Shown piece after piece: positions 6,741-8,344 of a stretch of DNA of 8,344 bases; position 1 is the stretch's first letter; the number at the start of each line of letters is the position of its first letter. The notes beneath the pieces are model-generated. The model was not told the origin of the DNA. It searched no databases and was given only the letters and a program-made list of their open reading frames with translations. The DNA comes from Methylophaga sp. (lineage in GTDB: Bacteria; Pseudomonadota; Gammaproteobacteria; Nitrosococcales; Methylophagaceae), in NCBI GenBank assembly GCA_013139345.1, contig WTAY01000121.1, positions 1 to 8,344 on the forward strand, in the 5' to 3' direction. A program made the position numbers and the translations under genes.

Positions 6741-7241
6741 ATGAGTGAGCATGAACAAGTAACAGCAGAAGAAATTAGGGCAGCTAAAGTCCCGCACGAT
6801 ATTTTTTTAAGCAACTTGATTATGAATCATATTTTATTGTTCACAGGTATTGCTGCTTTTGGTGGGCAATATATTAAATTTCTAGCGTTAGTACCGTTAT
6901 TTTCTTTTATCGCACTTGCTGTTACATTCTATCGTGCAAGCAGAGTAACGCGTGAGGACAGTGAGTTTGTCTATGTTCATTGGCAAATAGCACGACGCTG
7001 GAGTGTACTTTTTACGGGTGTTTTGACCTTATTATGTACCGTGTCATTTCTTGGCTGGTTAGGGCAAGAATACGGTAATTTGATGACTGAAATGGTCTAT
7101 GCATTGATTGGTGGCTTAGGTATTTTACCAACACTATTAACAGTTCTAGTATTGGTGGTAATTGAATCTGATTCTTTACATCATGCCAGAATGGGAACAA
7201 TGCCAGAGAGTGCTAGAAAACGCTTTTCAGCTGAAGATTAA
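6741..7241 (+). CDS. Four-helix inner-membrane protein of unknown function
   Basis: I do not recognise a family for this 166-residue protein. It has four hydrophobic segments, roughly residues 24-43, 46-64, 87-107 and 118-141. Basic residues lie mainly in the loop between helices 2 and 3 (RASRVTR, then RR at 85-86) and in the C-terminal tail (HHAR, RKR). By the positive-inside rule both ends should face the cytoplasm. No cofactor-binding motif, signal peptide or catalytic signature is evident. GGAG at 6731-6734 is 6 bases before ATG 6741. It follows the thrC terminator by only 20 bases and no good promoter was found there, so expression may depend on read-through. Its TAA overlaps the stop codon of the MOSC gene on the other strand. 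Nothing ties it to threonine synthesis except position. Confidence 0.85.
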   Translation: MSEHEQVTAEEIRAAKVPHDIFLSNLIMNHILLFTGIAAFGGQYIKFLALVPLFSFIALAVTFYRASRVTREDSEFVYVHWQIARRWSVLFTGVLTLLCTVSFLGWLGQEYGNLMTEMVYALIGGLGILPTLLTVLVLVVIESDSLHHARMGTMPESARKRFSAED

Positions 7242-7876
7242 AGTCTAGCTAATACCTTTTCGCGCCACTCATCAGATAGCTGGTGAATCTCAGATGCTAA
7301 TTGCAACACCTTGTCAGCATCAATAAAATCATTATCAAAATAAGCGTTAAAGAGTGTTTTCACTGCTAGCTTCTGAGGGTGTTGATAAATACGCTCTACT
7401 TGAGCATATGCCTTAATTGTCCCAGCTTGTAATACTTTAAAGTAAATACCAGTATGACCATGCTGAATAAACAGCTTTGGCATGGTGTTTAACGCTAAGG
7501 CAATACCAAGTTTAAAACAGGGGACTCTAGGCTGTGTGACTTCTAGGATGCAGTCATTAATTTGTAGTTGGTCGCCAATGCATAAGATGGATTCATCGAA
7601 CTGAGAAATGGTGAGATTTTCACCAAATTGACCATAATGCAACTCAGGCCGATCAAGTTCATTGCGCCAATACTCATATTGTTCGGCTGAAAACCCATAT
7701 ACAGCCTTATGTCCACCACCATGGTTCTCAAGATCAACCTGCTGGTCGCCATCTAAATTAAATCGTTCAACATCAACATTACCATCAACGGGTTTCTTAA
7801 AAATACTTGTCCAAATACGCGTGTTATTGTATTCGACCTCTACAGGTTGAGAGACATTGACAGAAAGCAACTTCAT
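7238..7876 (-). CDS. YiiM-like MOSC domain protein, probable molybdenum-cofactor enzyme
   Basis: MOSC domains bind molybdenum cofactor. YiiM-type members are linked to reduction and detoxification of N-hydroxylated bases and similar compounds. The 212 residues show the expected order: GNVDVERFNLDGDQQVDLEN with HGGGHKAVY (about 32-60), FSAEQYEYWRNEL (62-74), FGENLTI (84-90), IGDQLQI, and TQPRVPCFKL (114-123), whose Cys120 is the probable Mo ligand. A C-terminal helical region from about 165 (ending in SDEWREKVLARL) fits the three-helix extension of YiiM proteins. ATG 7876 has no clear ribosome binding site and starts 4 bases after the exported-protein gene ends, pointing to translational coupling. 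The stop overlaps by 4 bases that of the convergent membrane-protein gene. Family assignment is firm. The substrate is not visible. Confidence 0.9.
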   Translation of the reverse strand: MKLLSVNVSQPVEVEYNNTRIWTSIFKKPVDGNVDVERFNLDGDQQVDLENHGGGHKAVYGFSAEQYEYWRNELDRPELHYGQFGENLTISQFDESILCIGDQLQINDCILEVTQPRVPCFKLGIALALNTMPKLFIQHGHTGIYFKVLQAGTIKAYAQVERIYQHPQKLAVKTLFNAYFDNDFIDADKVLQLASEIHQLSDEWREKVLARL

Positions 7877-7880
7877 ATTA

Positions 7881-8171
7881 CTAACGAATCACGACAGAAT
7901 GAATAACAATATTACTTTCAAAAAAGACTGAAAAGTGAGGATATCTCCACGTTGTGATTGCTGGATCGCCAACAGGGCCAGATTTACTCTCAGCTTGTCC
8001 GTACTTTTGTTCAACGTCGTTCATTGTCATGCCGCGTGTAGGACGAAGTACACCTTGGGTGGAATTAGGTGTTGAATAACTAGGTGTTGCAATAGAAAGA
8101 ACATCAGCATAGCTAGGTAAAGAGGTTGATAGTAATAATGCCCCTGCAATGATTAAACTCATTTTATGCAT
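7881..8171 (-). CDS. Small exported protein, BamE/SmpA-like in pattern
   Basis: This 96-residue protein starts with a clear signal peptide: MHK, then a hydrophobic core (about 5-18), and a likely cleavage after SYA at 22. No lipobox cysteine is present, so a soluble periplasmic product is expected. After a Ser/Thr/Pro-rich linker (about 26-44) comes RGMTMNDVEQKYGQAESKSGPVGDP (46-70), then WRYPHFSVFFESNIVIHSVV. The pattern 'GM-T-x2-V-x3-G-x-P/A ... W-x-Y' followed by alternating strands recalls the BamE/SmpA small fold. I recall similar uncharacterised gammaproteobacterial proteins, sometimes labelled phosphodiesterase without visible support. ATG 8171 has a good AGGAGT about 5 bases upstream; a second in-frame Met is residue 4. 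It lies between hemW and the MOSC gene on the same strand. Confidence 0.85.
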   Translation of the reverse strand: MHKMSLIIAGALLLSTSLPSYADVLSIATPSYSTPNSTQGVLRPTRGMTMNDVEQKYGQAESKSGPVGDPAITTWRYPHFSVFFESNIVIHSVVIR

Positions 8172-8201
8172 GACTGACTCCTAAATTATTTATTAATATT
8201 T

Positions 8202-8228
8202 CTATTATGAGACTTTTATATCATTCAA
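8202..8228 (-). promoter_or_regulatory. Possible weak promoter for exported protein/MOSC pair
   Basis: Read on the minus strand, TTGAAT (8228-8223) and TAATAG (8207-8202) are separated by 15 bases within a very AT-rich gap between the hemW stop and the ATG at 8171. The spacing is shorter than the usual 16-18, so this is only a candidate. No clear terminator for hemW was seen in the gap, so transcription from hemW is the alternative. Confidence 0.3.
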
Positions 8229-8242
8229 GCACGATTAAGTTC

Positions 8243-8344
8243 TCACTCTGGCAAAAAAAGTTCAACTAAGGTGTTGAGATAACGCTGTCCTTTTTCCGTT
8301 GGACGTATTCTATGAATATCATATGTTATTAACTCAAGCTGTTC
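8243..8344 (-). CDS. hemW: HemW-like radical SAM protein, C-terminal end only (partial)
   Basis: The minus strand from 8344 is open for 33 codons and stops at TGA (8245-8243). It begins EQLELITYDIHRIRPTEKGQ and ends RYLNTLVELFLPE. The 'RPTEKGQRYLNTLVELFL' ending resembles the end of HemW/YggW (formerly oxygen-independent coproporphyrinogen III oxidase-like), a heme chaperone of the HemN family, as recalled from memory. The radical SAM CxxxCxxC motif lies outside the window, so the family call rests on this short tail. It is the most upstream gene of the minus-strand group. Confidence 0.75.
   Translation of the reverse strand, partial: EQLELITYDIHRIRPTEKGQRYLNTLVELFLPE

Noticed and set aside
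1..8344. Search for a novel multi-gene system, defence island, CRISPR array, tRNA or integrated element
   Set aside because: All large genes are recognised housekeeping or common families, the intergenic gaps are short, there is no direct-repeat array, no tRNA fold was noticed by eye, and no transposase or integrase gene is present.

Overview
The window is a chromosomal housekeeping segment from an AT-leaning gammaproteobacterium. The evidence is a prfB-lysS pair arranged as in E. coli, an AlaC closely resembling the E. coli enzyme by recall, a stand-alone homoserine dehydrogenase with a C-terminal ACT domain, and hemW and YiiM-like MOSC genes. Base composition and protein style would suit the Methylophaga/Cycloclasticus group, but that is a guess from memory and the genus cannot be fixed from this sequence. 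No phage, insertion sequence, CRISPR array, tRNA or rRNA was seen.

Layout. Positions 2-64 are the last codons of prfB (release factor 2), followed 13 bases later by lysS (78-1580). Next is a small Arg-rich protein of unknown function (1690-1989), which ends tail-to-tail with an HDOD-domain gene on the minus strand (2042-2881). A short hairpin lies between those two genes. The HDOD gene is divergent from alaC across a 95-base intergenic region that holds a perfect 14-base palindrome. alaC (2977-4164, TTG start), hom (4170-5480, GTG start) and thrC (5591-6673, ATG start) form an amino-acid operon that ends in a good intrinsic terminator at 6686-6720. A 74-base double-hairpin REP/MITE-like element (5488-5561) lies between hom and thrC. 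A four-helix membrane protein of unknown function follows (6741-7241). Its stop codon overlaps the stop of a YiiM-like MOSC gene on the minus strand (7238-7876). Upstream of the MOSC gene on the same strand are a small exported protein (7881-8171) and the 3' end of hemW (8243-8344).

How the genes work together. prfB and lysS serve translation. hom and thrC supply the last part of the threonine branch of the aspartate family: Hom makes homoserine, and ThrC converts O-phosphohomoserine to threonine. The homoserine kinase is not in the window. AlaC makes alanine from pyruvate and glutamate. Its 5-base gap to hom, with the hom ribosome binding site inside the end of alaC, points to co-translation. 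The minus-strand group hemW / exported protein / MOSC may be one transcript. Only 4 bases separate the last two genes, and the MOSC gene has no clear ribosome binding site of its own.

I found no convincing undescribed multi-gene system. The items most worth a second look are the double-hairpin element inside the hom-thrC operon, the Arg-block small protein after lysS, the operator-like palindrome between the HDOD gene and alaC, and the uncharacterised exported and membrane proteins. No gap between genes exceeds about 110 bases.
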